Source of the DNA: Ruminococcus sp.
GTDB lineage: Bacteria > Bacillota > Clostridia > Oscillospirales > Acutalibacteraceae
DNA length: 64,000 bases
NCBI GenBank assembly: GCA_017433905.1
Contig: JAFRGI010000012.1
Span: 1-64,000, forward strand
Reading direction: 5' to 3'
The notes under the pieces are model-generated. The model had not been told where the DNA came from and searched no databases. It worked only from the letters and a program-made list of their open reading frames with translations. Positions within the stretch are counted from its first letter, which is position 1, and each line of letters opens with the position of its first letter. This document shows, piece by piece, positions 18,950 to 27,785 of this stretch. The translations under genes were made by a program, and so were the position numbers.

Positions 18950-19010
18950 CATTTGTATCGGTATGTTTCTTTCCTACTTTGTGCTCCCGGTACATTGGAT
19001 ATGTTATGAG

Positions 19011-19037
19011 AAAAGGTCGGACATCCCGACCTTTTTA
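19011..19037 (-). terminator. Terminator of the cohesin membrane protein gene
   Basis: AAAAGGTCGG pairs with CCGACCTTTT around ACAT. The stem overlaps the stop codon of the gene ending at 19035. Confidence 0.75.
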
Positions 19038-20057
19038 GTATAGTATTTCCTTTTTTCGCATCAAAAACAGAATGGTAGTGGCAACAAGCAGCGCGCCTAA
19101 ACATATGCAAGCATATCCTGCGCTTCCCGTTCCGAGAGGAGGAGGCTCCAGTGGTTCTGTCGGCGGTTCTGCCGGATCGATCGGTCCGGTGCTCTGCACC
19201 TCTCCGGGGGCGGAAGTCGATGGCTGCGATCGCTTCTCTTTCGCTTCATCCGTAGTAGCCGGAATGATGTTGCCGTGCTCATCCGTTACGGGTGGAACCG
19301 TCTCCTGCGGAGCGGTGGTCGCCTGAACAAAATTGGAATGCGTCAGTATGGTGTTTCGCGACAAACGCACAGAATCAATCGCCGTCTGACGCAGCTCCGA
19401 ATGTGATACAAAAAACTTTTCCTTCTCCACGTCGCTCTTGCGCGTTGTCGGGTCAAGCTCAGAAGCACATAAAACATCAACAGTCAAATCAAACTTGGTG
19501 ATCACCGGTTCTTCGGGGTTGATTTCTTTTACATCAAATATCATTTTGACAAACGGGACTTCCTTCGTGGAAAAATCATACAGATTGATATTGGAGGAGC
19601 AATACGAAATTTCTCCCTCGTTAAAAGTCACCGCCGCCTTGTCACCGATCACAGAACAAATATCCGCAGGCATATTCAGCTCCTTGGACACCGAAAAAAT
19701 ATTTTTGTCATAATACAAGTACCACTGCACACACATCATGTTCATCGAGCAACGCATCGAATATGTTACCTCAACCTGCTTCTTGCCGGCAGAATATTCC
19801 GCCGTCGCATTGGGGAAGAAGTTGGAGATCGCGTTAACCGTAAGGGCGGGATAATCTGCCGGAATGACCGTCTCCGATGTCGGCTGCACCTTCGTTGTGG
19901 ACATCTCTGTTGTCAATTCTTCCCAAACTTCGTCTGTATATTCTTCATCGTAGATATTCAGCTGTTGTTCTGCCGGCTCGTCCTCAGCATAAACACTGAA
20001 AACAGAACAGTAAACTAAAACGAGTGTCATAAAAAGACAAAGCGTCCATTTTGACAT
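19035..20057 (-). CDS. Membrane- or wall-anchored protein with one cohesin-like module
   Basis: 340 residues from the ATG at 20057 (GGAGG eight bases upstream). Order: signal peptide (about 1-24); an acidic segment; a cohesin-like beta module (about 63-240) that starts LTVNAISNFFPNATAEY, much like the cohesins of the scaffoldins at 1-4086 and 24077-27607; a Thr/Pro-rich stalk (about 245-300); GTGSAG just before a C-terminal membrane helix; and a basic tail. It probably displays a single cohesin at the cell surface to receive a dockerin protein. The dockerin partner is inferred, not shown. Confidence 0.8.
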   Translation of the reverse strand: MSKWTLCLFMTLVLVYCSVFSVYAEDEPAEQQLNIYDEEYTDEVWEELTTEMSTTKVQPTSETVIPADYPALTVNAISNFFPNATAEYSAGKKQVEVTYSMRCSMNMMCVQWYLYYDKNIFSVSKELNMPADICSVIGDKAAVTFNEGEISYCSSNINLYDFSTKEVPFVKMIFDVKEINPEEPVITKFDLTVDVLCASELDPTTRKSDVEKEKFFVSHSELRQTAIDSVRLSRNTILTHSNFVQATTAPQETVPPVTDEHGNIIPATTDEAKEKRSQPSTSAPGEVQSTGPIDPAEPPTEPLEPPPLGTGSAGYACICLGALLVATTILFLMRKKEILY

Positions 20058-20364
20058 CCTAAAAACCTCCGAACAATATATAACCAACATTTCAAAAATA
20101 TATTCATAGCAACCGCTTGCCGTTACGCAAGGCTCATTGTGAACACTGCAGGAATCGCCCCACGGCGTTCTTCGCCTTGTTCTGTGAAACTTTCCCACTG
20201 ATATCCGTTAATAACATTTTATTGAAAAAGTTAGTATGATACGAATTTTTAACGAAATTCTTTGTATTATTCGTATATATTATAGCGCAAAAAACATAAA
20301 AAATCAAGTATTGGCAAAAACAAACGCTCCCTTAAAAAAGGGAGCGTTAAAAGCATTGATTGAA
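20058..20364. other. Intergenic region with degenerate repeat and terminator
   Basis: 307 bp without a gene. Positions about 20140-20232 resemble the inner part of the MITE-like element at 9677-9813 (TTCGCCTTGTTCTGTGAAAC against TCGTCCTTGCTCTGCGAAAT, then GATATCC against GAATATC). The remainder is A/T-rich, with the terminator at 20323-20348. Confidence 0.45.
20323..20348 (-). terminator. Terminator of the starch-binding-like surface protein gene
   Basis: AACGCTCCC and GGGAGCGTT form a perfect 9-bp stem flanked by A/T runs on both sides, 17 bp beyond the stop at 20365. Confidence 0.85.
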
Positions 20365-21645
20365 TTATTTGTTAAATTTCCTGCGCGAGAAGTAGAACAC
20401 ACCGGCTGCACCTGCAACAACCACAAAGATCACAACCGCAAAGGAGAAATCGCCTGTTGCAACAGATCCGTTGGCGCTGTTGGAAGAAGTGCTGTTCGAA
20501 GCGGTTTTGGTTGCTCCGGTAGCAGAAGTGGGATCGGGAGAAGCCGTGGGAGTTCCGGTAGTGCCGCTGCCGGTAGTAGTTTCAGCGGGAGGAAGCGAGG
20601 GTGCTTCGGGAGCCGTGGTATCACTGAAATATTTTCCGGTGAAATTACCGGCAACCATGAAATTCTGCTTGGTTCCGTCCTTCATAGTCTTAACCTGATT
20701 GACAGTGCCGTATTTATCAACCACCAACTCGCTGCCTTCGGGAAGCACAGGATTACCCTTTTCATCAAAGGTGACACCTGTATTCGCCTTCAAAAGATCC
20801 TTGGTCGGCCATACACCGTATTCGCCATTGCCATAATAGTAGAACCAGTCGCCACCATAAGTGATTTTACCTTCGGGAACGATTGTGGTAGAAATGGTCA
20901 TGGTATTGGGATCGAGGTTAACAACATAAACCATGTTGTCAAAGCTCTGGGCAATGCCGTCACCGTTCTCGGTCTCTACGAAGAAATTCTTGGCATATTT
21001 TCCAAACTCAGGAATTTCGAGCTCGATTTCCTCTTCCAAAAGAACTTCATAGATCGCTGCAACCTGATTCTTCTCCGCATCGGTCATATCGCTTTCGTCA
21101 GTTCCCCATTGTACGCGATCCATTTCCGCTGCATCAGCAGCCTTATCCCATACATACTTCCAGATAGCCTTGGTGTAGTAGTCAGACTCCATGAAAGAAT
21201 AGTACTGAGCGCCGGTATCCTTGATCTGGCAGGCGGCGTCGAAACGATCCTTGTTGAAGTCCGGCTGGCTGGGCATGCCGCCGTCAATGTGATTACTGAA
21301 AATAATCTGGTTGGCTTCTGCCGGAACAGGTGTGCTATAGAGGTTCTCTACGCCCGCCTCTTTCTCTGTCAGAACCTTGTAACCGGGCCAGTCGTGTGTA
21401 AACACATTTTTAGGCTCATCAACGCAGTCCCACCAGTAGATACCGACACAGTTCTCGTTATTTTTCCAATAATCACTTGTCCATGCTCCGGGGAGTGCAA
21501 ACTTGTAGGTCTTTGCATCGACATTCGGACTGGGTGTATACGTATCATCCGAATTCTTTGTTGCTGAAACAGAAACAGCACCTGCCGCAGCCACACCCAC
21601 AGAAAGGGTACCTGCGAGAATGACGCTTAAAATTCTCTTTCTCAT
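20365..21645 (-). CDS. Surface-anchored protein with CBM26-like starch-binding region
   Basis: 426 residues. Signal peptide (about 1-28); a Trp/Tyr-rich region (about 45-150) with IYWWD, HDWPGY and IIFSNHIDGG, in the order seen in CBM26-type starch-binding modules; a helical middle part (about 150-230) that I do not recognise; a second beta-rich region; a Thr/Ser/Pro stalk (about 345-390); and VATGD followed by a membrane helix and RRKFNK. It probably holds starch at the cell surface. It has neither dockerin nor catalytic residues. It lies between cohesin proteins and has its own promoter and terminator. Confidence 0.65.
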   Translation of the reverse strand: MRKRILSVILAGTLSVGVAAAGAVSVSATKNSDDTYTPSPNVDAKTYKFALPGAWTSDYWKNNENCVGIYWWDCVDEPKNVFTHDWPGYKVLTEKEAGVENLYSTPVPAEANQIIFSNHIDGGMPSQPDFNKDRFDAACQIKDTGAQYYSFMESDYYTKAIWKYVWDKAADAAEMDRVQWGTDESDMTDAEKNQVAAIYEVLLEEEIELEIPEFGKYAKNFFVETENGDGIAQSFDNMVYVVNLDPNTMTISTTIVPEGKITYGGDWFYYYGNGEYGVWPTKDLLKANTGVTFDEKGNPVLPEGSELVVDKYGTVNQVKTMKDGTKQNFMVAGNFTGKYFSDTTAPEAPSLPPAETTTGSGTTGTPTASPDPTSATGATKTASNSTSSNSANGSVATGDFSFAVVIFVVVAGAAGVFYFSRRKFNK

Positions 21646-21686
21646 TGTTCATTCCTCCAATAATATTCCGATTCTCGGTTAGCTTT

Positions 21687-21715
21687 ATTATATAACAAAA
21701 AATATAAAAAATCAA
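21687..21715 (-). promoter_or_regulatory. Promoter of the starch-binding-like surface protein
   Basis: Minus strand: TTGATT (21715-21710), a 17-bp spacer and TATAAT (21692-21687), about 42 bases before the ATG. Confidence 0.75.
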
Positions 21716-21761
21716 GACATAGATTCGAGAAACAATTGGATATATTTACAAAGGTATTGCC

Positions 21762-22616
21762 TTATATTTTATCATTTTTACTAATTTCTTCAGAATTTTC
21801 TTCCGAAATCGGTTTTTTCTTATTTTTAACTACTATCACGATCGCCGCAACAACCAGTATAATCACGACAGGTATACCAATAATTAGAACCCAAAAATTA
21901 CTGCTTCTCGTGATTTTGTTATTCGCCTCCTCATACCGTGTCACCTCTATGACATCATTTTCATAGACGTTATAAGTAGCGTGATGAACGCCTTCCACTG
22001 CTTCATGATTGTCCTTGTTCGGTGAATTTTCCTCACCCATACCATCCGCATAGTTGATAAAACTACTTTGACGCTCCCGGAGCGTTTCTTCATCGTCTGT
22101 AATCGGAAGCACACCGTCGGAGATCACTTTTTTTCCTTTGACGGAAAGGTCATATGTCCATTTATAAGATTTTAGATAAGTCAAATCCTCGCCGTACATT
22201 TCCGTCACAAAGTACGAGATCGTAGCATCTCCCGGTTTTTTAACCTCAAAATCGCAGGAAAAGAACTCCGCCTTGCTGGAAAAATCGACCGGATTTCCGA
22301 TATCCGTCCAGTTCATAGGGATTTTGCCGTCGATATCTCCGTTATAAAATAAACTGTTAAATTTTTCGGACGTCAATGATTTTTTTTCAAAGCTAAGATA
22401 GTCACTGTCATAAAACAACCGAAGCTCAAATCCATAAATTTCTTCCTTGGTTTCGTCTAGATACAGCGTAAATTTTACAGTATCGCCTACATGTACCTCC
22501 GCGTCGCCGTTAATCGTAAGAACATCGTCATCAGCAGCAAATGCCGATAAAAGTGACGAAACAGAAATGAAAGCAGTCAAAGCCACAGCACTTACAATCG
22601 AAAAAATTCTTCTCAT
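21762..22616 (-). CDS. Membrane-anchored single cohesin-like domain protein
   Basis: 284 residues. Signal peptide (about 1-27), then a compact cohesin-like module (about 31-175: LTINGDAEVHVGDTVKFTLYL, with the typical paired FYDSDYLSFE strand), a linker rich in acidic residues, a membrane helix (about 238-262) and a Lys/Glu-rich cytoplasmic tail. The module is a close paralogue of the next gene upstream (23047-23568). It differs from the larger Sca-type cohesins of this window and may have another dockerin preference; that is inference. No TG motif precedes the helix, so it is more likely a transmembrane than a sortase anchor. Confidence 0.72.
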   Translation of the reverse strand: MRRIFSIVSAVALTAFISVSSLLSAFAADDDVLTINGDAEVHVGDTVKFTLYLDETKEEIYGFELRLFYDSDYLSFEKKSLTSEKFNSLFYNGDIDGKIPMNWTDIGNPVDFSSKAEFFSCDFEVKKPGDATISYFVTEMYGEDLTYLKSYKWTYDLSVKGKKVISDGVLPITDDEETLRERQSSFINYADGMGEENSPNKDNHEAVEGVHHATYNVYENDVIEVTRYEEANNKITRSSNFWVLIIGIPVVIILVVAAIVIVVKNKKKPISEENSEEISKNDKI

Positions 22617-23046
22617 AATTTCCTACCCTTTTTCATTGTTGATTTTTTTGTCATGCATTCAGCTACAGGCTATACATCCATCATAAAAAGACCAGCGTTT
22701 GGGTGCGAAAGCCATTCGGAACATAACAAACACATTTCTTTTCTATTATATAATATAAACCGTATTTTTTCAACGAAATTGAATGTATTTTCACGAATTT
22801 TTCATATTATACAAATTTTGGATAAAACACTTAAAAAAGATATTTGCGGAAAAAGAGTTGCTTTTTGGGGGATATCATGAATTAAACCAGCCCTAGTATG
22901 ACATCTATCAGTACACTTCAATATATCAAAAAACCTCCGAATAAATCGGAGGGAGCATTCAATAGTTAAACGAAGCTCATGAAATAAATCATTATCCTGT
23001 GTCACTCATTTCGCCGTGAATCAGCCGTGTAACATCCGGGAAATTA
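22617..23046. other. Intergenic region between the two small cohesin-like genes
   Basis: 430 bp without a gene. It contains a fragment related to the reverse complement of the dispersed element (AAAAAAGATATTTGCGG at about 22833, and CCAGCCCTAGTAT at about 22886) and the terminator at 22928-22952. The rest shows nothing recognisable. Confidence 0.45.
22928..22952 (-). terminator. Terminator of the small secreted cohesin-like gene
   Basis: CCTCCGA and TCGGAGG around ATAAA; on the minus strand it is followed by TTTTTTG. Nearly identical to the terminator at 24012-24037. Confidence 0.8.
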
Positions 23047-23568
23047 TTATTTAGTCGGAACCGAAGCGCCGGATACCACTATTTCTCCGTTAACAGTAAG
23101 ATCGTATGTCCATTTGCAGGTTTCGATATTGGACAGATCTTTTCCTATAATTTCGGTGATCAACTGAGAAATGTTGGTTTCTCCGCCTTTGATAACTTCA
23201 AAATCACAGGAAAGAAATTCTTCTTTACCGGAAAACACAACCGGATTACTGATGTCCGTCCAATTCACCGGAATTTTGTCCTCAAGGTTCGTGTTATAGA
23301 TGAGATTACTGAATTTATCAGAGGTCAGTGATTTTTTGTCAAGACTGAGAAATTCGCTGTCATAAAATAAACTAAACTCAAAAGCATAAATATCCTCTGT
23401 TGTATCGTCAAGATAAAGAGTGAATTTTACAGTATCGCCTACATTCACTATACCCTCGCCGTTAATTGTCAGCGCCATGTCATCTGCCGCAAAAACAGAT
23501 ATAATCGATGAAACAGAAATAGCTAAAACCAAAACTAATGCACTTACAATCGAGAAAACCTTTTTCAT
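23047..23568 (-). CDS. Secreted stand-alone cohesin-like protein
   Basis: 173 residues: signal peptide (about 1-27) followed by a single cohesin-like module (LTINGEGIVNVGDTVKFTLY) that ends near residue 168. It is collinear with the first 175 residues of the neighbour at 21762-22616 (same LTSDKF, IPVNWTDI and FLSCDFEV blocks) but lacks linker, membrane helix and tail. It arose either as a duplication that lost its anchor or as the source of the anchored form. Being free of an anchor, it would bind its ligand in solution or act as a competitor; both ideas are speculative. Confidence 0.7.
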   Translation of the reverse strand: MKKVFSIVSALVLVLAISVSSIISVFAADDMALTINGEGIVNVGDTVKFTLYLDDTTEDIYAFEFSLFYDSEFLSLDKKSLTSDKFSNLIYNTNLEDKIPVNWTDISNPVVFSGKEEFLSCDFEVIKGGETNISQLITEIIGKDLSNIETCKWTYDLTVNGEIVVSGASVPTK

Positions 23569-24076
23569 ACTATCTTTCCTTTTCTATAAAAATTAATTAT
23601 TTGTGGTTTTTTCGATTAACAACCTATAATATGATTTGTTATTGCTCACAATCTTTACAATATAGCGTCATACTTGTAAGAATCACTAATCATTGATATT
23701 TTTTGTTAATTCTGTCGAACCACATCTTTGTTATTATAACATACATTCCAAAAGATTTCAACTGGTTTAAAAAAAATTATTATTTTATTTATCAATCTCA
23801 TACTAATTTTAAATATAACGGTTAAAATGACATTCGAGGTGAATTTTACAGCGCGAGGCTGCGTTCTCTGCCTCGCCGACGTCCGGCAAAGACGACGATA
23901 AGGACACTCTGCGGAATAATATGCAATAGATGCGATTATATTTTTTTAGAAATGCATATATGATACTCGATAAAACAGAAAAACATTTTTTATCTAATAA
24001 ACGTATACATAAAAAAGCCCTCCGAATGATCGGAGGGCACAAAACTTTAATGTTTTTTTGTGAATCTTAGCTCACA
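23569..24076. other. Intergenic region upstream of the small cohesin gene
   Basis: 508 bp without a gene. Mostly A/T-rich DNA, presumably with the promoter of the minus-strand gene at 23568. About 23870-23935 is a degenerate dispersed-repeat copy (GCGGAATAATATGCAA). The terminator of the large scaffoldin gene lies at 24012-24037. Confidence 0.45.
24012..24037 (-). terminator. Terminator of the large scaffoldin gene
   Basis: GCCCTCCGA and TCGGAGGGC form a 9-bp stem around ATGA; on the minus strand a run of T follows. Confidence 0.88.
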
Positions 24077-27000
24077 TTATTTCCTATCTCTTCTGCGTAC
24101 AAAGTAGACAGCAACAGTTGCTGATACAAGTACGAGGAGGATAATAACGGCCATAGATGCACTACCTGTCTTAACTGTACCGGATCCGTTGGAATTGGTA
24201 CCACTACTATCCTTTGTTGCAGAATCAGATGTAGAACCGGAGGTAGTTGTCGGAGCTACAGTCTCAGATGTCGCATCAGGTGTTGTAGTAGGCTCTACAG
24301 ATACAGGCTCAGAAGTAGGCTCGGTTGTAGGTGCTACTGTTGTAGGCTCAACCGTTGTAGGTGCTACTGTTGTAGGCTCAACCGTTGTGGGCGCCACTGT
24401 TGTAGGCTCAACCGTTGTGGGCTCAACCGTTGTGGGCTCAACCGTTGTGGGCGCTACTGTTGTAGGCTCAACCGTTGTGGGCGCTACTGTTGTAGGCTCA
24501 ACTGTTGTGGGCTCAACTGTTGTGGGCGCTACTGTTGTAGGCTCAACCGTTGTAGGCGCTACTGTTGTAGGCTCAACCGTTGTGGGCGCTACTGTTGTAG
24601 GCTCAACTGTTGTGGGCTCAACCGTTGTGGGCTCAACCGTTGTAGGCTCAACCGTTGTAGGTTCTACAACAGGTACATAAGCAAGCTCATCAAGAAGCAT
24701 GTTAGCTTTTACATCAAATTCAACACCGGTAGCCTTAAATACCAAAGTGATGAAGGAAGCCTGCTTATCAATTGTGTAACCATTAATATTAGAAGCACTT
24801 GCCTTGATAACGCCGGGTGTTTGGGAATTGATCATGGCGCCAGTTGTGATCTGAGGCATCTCAGCCTTCACAAGCTGCATAACGTTCGGGTTGTATTCGA
24901 AGATCCACTGCAGGGACTCAACATCATTACCATCCGTGTCGAGCTTCCAAATCATAGTGAACTCATCGCCAACCTTGGAAACAACGGGGTTCGCACCCTG
25001 AAGTGCAAAGCTGGAGGGAACAGTCGGGATGTGAGCAGCATTAATCTGTGTATTAACCGCAACAGAGAGAGTCTGCTCAAGTGTTGTGGGCGCTACCGTT
25101 GTAGGCGCAACTGTTGTGGGCGCAACTGTTGTGGGCGCTACCGTTGTAGGTGCAACTGTTGTAGGTGCAACTGTTGTGGGCGCAACTGTTGTAGGTGCAA
25201 CTGTTGTAGGTGCAACTGTTGTGGGCGCAACTGTTGTAGGTGCAACTGTTGTGGGCGCTACCGTTGTAGGCGCAACTGTTGTGGGCGCTATCGTTGTAGG
25301 CGCAACTGTTGTGGGAGCTACCGTTGTGGGCGCTACCGTTGTAGGCGCAACTGTTGTAGGCGCTACCGTTGTAGGCGCTACCGTTGTAGGCTGTACGGTC
25401 GTCGGCTGTACAGGTGTGCCTTCGGGAAGTATCTCGAAGCGCATATCTGCCTTTTTATCGAATTCTGCAAGAGTAGCTTCGTATTTATCACTATTCTTGT
25501 TTGCCTCATGCCATGTGTCGGGATCAGCAGGCTGACCGTAGTCATTGAGGGTTATAATCTGAGTATCCAGATAAACATCAGTGTTACCTTCTCCGATAAC
25601 CTCAAATACAGCACTGATAACGGGAAGAGCTTTACCCTTCTCATCTGTCAGATAGATACCGCCGTCAGTGATGGACGAGAAATTGATCGGAAGAATGGGT
25701 TCTTTCTTCAGATTATCCCAGTATGATACAACACCGGCACCGGAAGCTACTGCTGCGGGAGACAATGTAGTCGTTCTGCCGGACTTGTTATTCTCTTCTT
25801 TCAGAGAAAGAACAGCAGGATCATAATGGAGCTCAAACTGACCGTTAATCATTTGATACGCATCTGTATCAATATAGAAATTAACAGTGACCTTCTGAGG
25901 AATGTTAGGCTCAGCATAAGACTGCGTTGTTTCTTTATAATATTTAGAGTTGGAAAATGCGTGTACATTCAGATTCTTGCCGGCGGGTGCCGTTGTCGGC
26001 TGTACAGTTGTCGGCTGTACAGTTGTCGGCTGTACAGTTGTCGGCTGTACAGTTGTCGGCTGTACGGTTGTCGGCTGTACGGTTGTCGGCTGTACGGTTG
26101 TCGGCTGTACAGGAGCAACATAATCCGGATCGGTTACACCCGCATATACTGCAACGGGGGTCTCCTTAGGAAGGTACGGAATTTCCTGAACAATAACAGA
26201 ATTGTTGATGAAATAACTCTCTCTGGATTCACCCTCACCCTGTACGTTCATGATTTCAACATCGAGATTAACCTCCGTGTTGCCGGCCTTTCCGGTAGGA
26301 TTGAATGTAACAGATACGAAAGGAATTCTTCCGCCTTTCTCAGTGCAAAGGTCAAAACCATTCAGATCGGACGCGTTTGCCTTGATACCGCCGTTAGGCA
26401 AGGACTCGGGCTCAAAGTTAACGATTGTACCGTTACCCTCGGTAACATAGAATACGGAAGGAATAAATTTACCCTTCTTAGTCTTGCCGTTCACACCATC
26501 AGTCATGTCGACTGTAAGGAATTCCTTGTCGTAGGTCATTGTCCACTGAGCATTAATCATCCACTTCTCTGTCATCTCAATCCAGTAGGTAACCGTAACC
26601 TGATTGGTAGTGGGATCAAACGTCTGTGTATAAGTGGGGGTAATATTAGACTTAGCGATTACCACAAGCTTTTCATCCGCAGAATCACCGACAGGCTCCG
26701 GAGAAGAATGAGTAACAGCCGTGGTCTCCTCAGCAGGAGCTGTTGAGGGATCCTGAGCGGAAGCCTTTGCGGTAGCTTTCTCGGGAATGAATTCCTGACC
26801 GTCGGAACCAACTACATTGATCTCATAGCTTGCATCAAAATTACCCTTCCGGAAGTCAAACTTAGACATGTCAAGGGTAATTGTAACGGTAGAACCATTC
26901 TCGGGAACCTCAAAGCAGATGTTATCACCATCGTATTTGGCAGCATTATCTTTGCCTACGACAGTATTGCCCGCAGCACCGAAGTTGTCAGTCCATGAAC

Positions 27001-27607
27001 CATTTGCAGCAAACTTGAACTGATAGGCGTCGTTGGAAGCAACATCATCAAAGACAATCTGGTAAACGCCGGTAGCAATCTCTTTCATCTTGTTGGCGTC
27101 TGCAGCAACGTCCCATGAGAGATCGTTCAGAAAGCCGCCCTGTCCGGAACCAACAACGCGCATCTCCTGAACAGCAGCTGGATTAAGCTCATGAAGCTTA
27201 ACGTTATCGCCGGTTACCTTAACCTGATCTCCATCAACAAGCTTGGGATCAAAGGTTACGGTGATCTTACCGGTGCCGATCACTTCAATTGCGATATCGT
27301 TGCCGGTCTTTGTGCCAATCCAATCGGTACCGTTTGTTACCTTCAAGGAAACAACCTTGTCAATAGGACCGACATTCTCATACACTTTCGTGTATGTTCC
27401 GTCTCCGTTTGCGGTCATCGCGTTTCGGTCGATCATTGCATCGGACCACGTAGCGCCAAAGAGATCGGCGCTGCTGCCGACAACATACCATGTCGCAGCA
27501 GGATCGGTCGCATCATCCTCCGCAGCAGTAACGCTGATAGCGGTGATAGAAACCGATGTTACGATGAGCATTAAAGCAAGCAGAAGACTTAATGCTTTTT
27601 TGAACAT
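24077..27607 (-). CDS. Cell-surface scaffoldin: two X25-like modules, three cohesin-like modules, C-terminal anchor
   Basis: 1176 residues from the ATG at 27607 (AAGGAGG upstream; the longer frame adds an implausible leader). Order: signal peptide (1-29); two X25/starch-binding-like modules (about 30-130 and 147-265; the second shows YQFKFAANGSWTDNFGA); cohesin-like 1 (about 314-495); a VQPTT linker (498-541); cohesin-like 2 (about 544-729); a VAPTT linker (732-841); a more divergent cohesin-like 3 (about 842-979); a VEPTT/VAPTT linker (980-1102); VKTG, a membrane helix and RRRDRK. It should display dockerin proteins and bind starch at the cell surface. The plan recalls the R. bromii scaffoldin Sca5, but the number of cohesins and orthology need alignment. 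Confidence 0.87.
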   Translation of the reverse strand: MFKKALSLLLALMLIVTSVSITAISVTAAEDDATDPAATWYVVGSSADLFGATWSDAMIDRNAMTANGDGTYTKVYENVGPIDKVVSLKVTNGTDWIGTKTGNDIAIEVIGTGKITVTFDPKLVDGDQVKVTGDNVKLHELNPAAVQEMRVVGSGQGGFLNDLSWDVAADANKMKEIATGVYQIVFDDVASNDAYQFKFAANGSWTDNFGAAGNTVVGKDNAAKYDGDNICFEVPENGSTVTITLDMSKFDFRKGNFDASYEINVVGSDGQEFIPEKATAKASAQDPSTAPAEETTAVTHSSPEPVGDSADEKLVVIAKSNITPTYTQTFDPTTNQVTVTYWIEMTEKWMINAQWTMTYDKEFLTVDMTDGVNGKTKKGKFIPSVFYVTEGNGTIVNFEPESLPNGGIKANASDLNGFDLCTEKGGRIPFVSVTFNPTGKAGNTEVNLDVEIMNVQGEGESRESYFINNSVIVQEIPYLPKETPVAVYAGVTDPDYVAPVQPTTVQPTTVQPTTVQPTTVQPTTVQPTTVQPTTVQPTTAPAGKNLNVHAFSNSKYYKETTQSYAEPNIPQKVTVNFYIDTDAYQMINGQFELHYDPAVLSLKEENNKSGRTTTLSPAAVASGAGVVSYWDNLKKEPILPINFSSITDGGIYLTDEKGKALPVISAVFEVIGEGNTDVYLDTQIITLNDYGQPADPDTWHEANKNSDKYEATLAEFDKKADMRFEILPEGTPVQPTTVQPTTVAPTTVAPTTVAPTTVAPTTVAPTTVAPTTIAPTTVAPTTVAPTTVAPTTVAPTTVAPTTVAPTTVAPTTVAPTTVAPTTVAPTTVAPTTVAPTTVAPTTLEQTLSVAVNTQINAAHIPTVPSSFALQGANPVVSKVGDEFTMIWKLDTDGNDVESLQWIFEYNPNVMQLVKAEMPQITTGAMINSQTPGVIKASASNINGYTIDKQASFITLVFKATGVEFDVKANMLLDELAYVPVVEPTTVEPTTVEPTTVEPTTVEPTTVAPTTVEPTTVAPTTVEPTTVAPTTVEPTTVEPTTVAPTTVEPTTVAPTTVEPTTVEPTTVEPTTVAPTTVEPTTVAPTTVEPTTVAPTTEPTSEPVSVEPTTTPDATSETVAPTTTSGSTSDSATKDSSGTNSNGSGTVKTGSASMAVIILLVLVSATVAVYFVRRRDRK
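24325..24665. repeat. 15-bp coding minisatellite (VEPTT/VAPTT linker)
   Basis: About 23 tandem copies of a 15-bp unit (minus strand codons for V-E/A-P-T-T). Copies differ mainly at synonymous positions and at the E/A codon. Confidence 0.9.
25083..25415. repeat. 15-bp coding minisatellite (VAPTT linker)
   Basis: About 22 tandem 15-bp units encoding VAPTT, one changed to IAPTT and the last two VQPTT, between cohesin-like modules 2 and 3. Confidence 0.9.
25985..26115. repeat. 15-bp coding minisatellite (VQPTT linker)
   Basis: Eight nearly identical 15-bp units encoding VQPTT between cohesin-like modules 1 and 2. This is the most homogeneous of the three arrays, hence probably the most recently expanded. 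Confidence 0.9.
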
Positions 27608-27652
27608 TTCTTTTTTTCCTCCTTGTTTAATAATGCTTCTATAAGCAATACT

Positions 27653-27682
27653 ATTATAATACAAGTACTTCCTAAAAGTCAA
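27653..27682 (-). promoter_or_regulatory. Promoter of the large scaffoldin gene
   Basis: Minus strand: TTGACT (27682-27677), an 18-bp spacer and TATAAT (27658-27653), about 46 bases before the ATG. Confidence 0.75.
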
Positions 27683-27785
27683 TAAAATTTCGCAATTGGA
27701 AATCACATTTTATTGCTTTTTTCAATTATTTGTTTATTCAAACAAATAATTCAAAGATTATTTGGCGGTTTCAACAAGAAATTTT

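Noticed and set aside
23569..24076. Small RNA or tRNA in the 508-bp gap
   Set aside because: No cloverleaf, no conserved promoter-terminator pair facing inward; only repeat remnants and A/T-rich DNA.
25083..25415. Possible CRISPR array
   Set aside because: The repeats are contiguous 15-bp units with no spacers and lie inside a coding frame.
24821..25726. Plus-strand ORFs with Cys/Arg or Val-Gly-Ala-Thr repeats
   Set aside because: They are mirror frames of the VAPTT minisatellite; the 15-bp unit keeps several frames open by chance.
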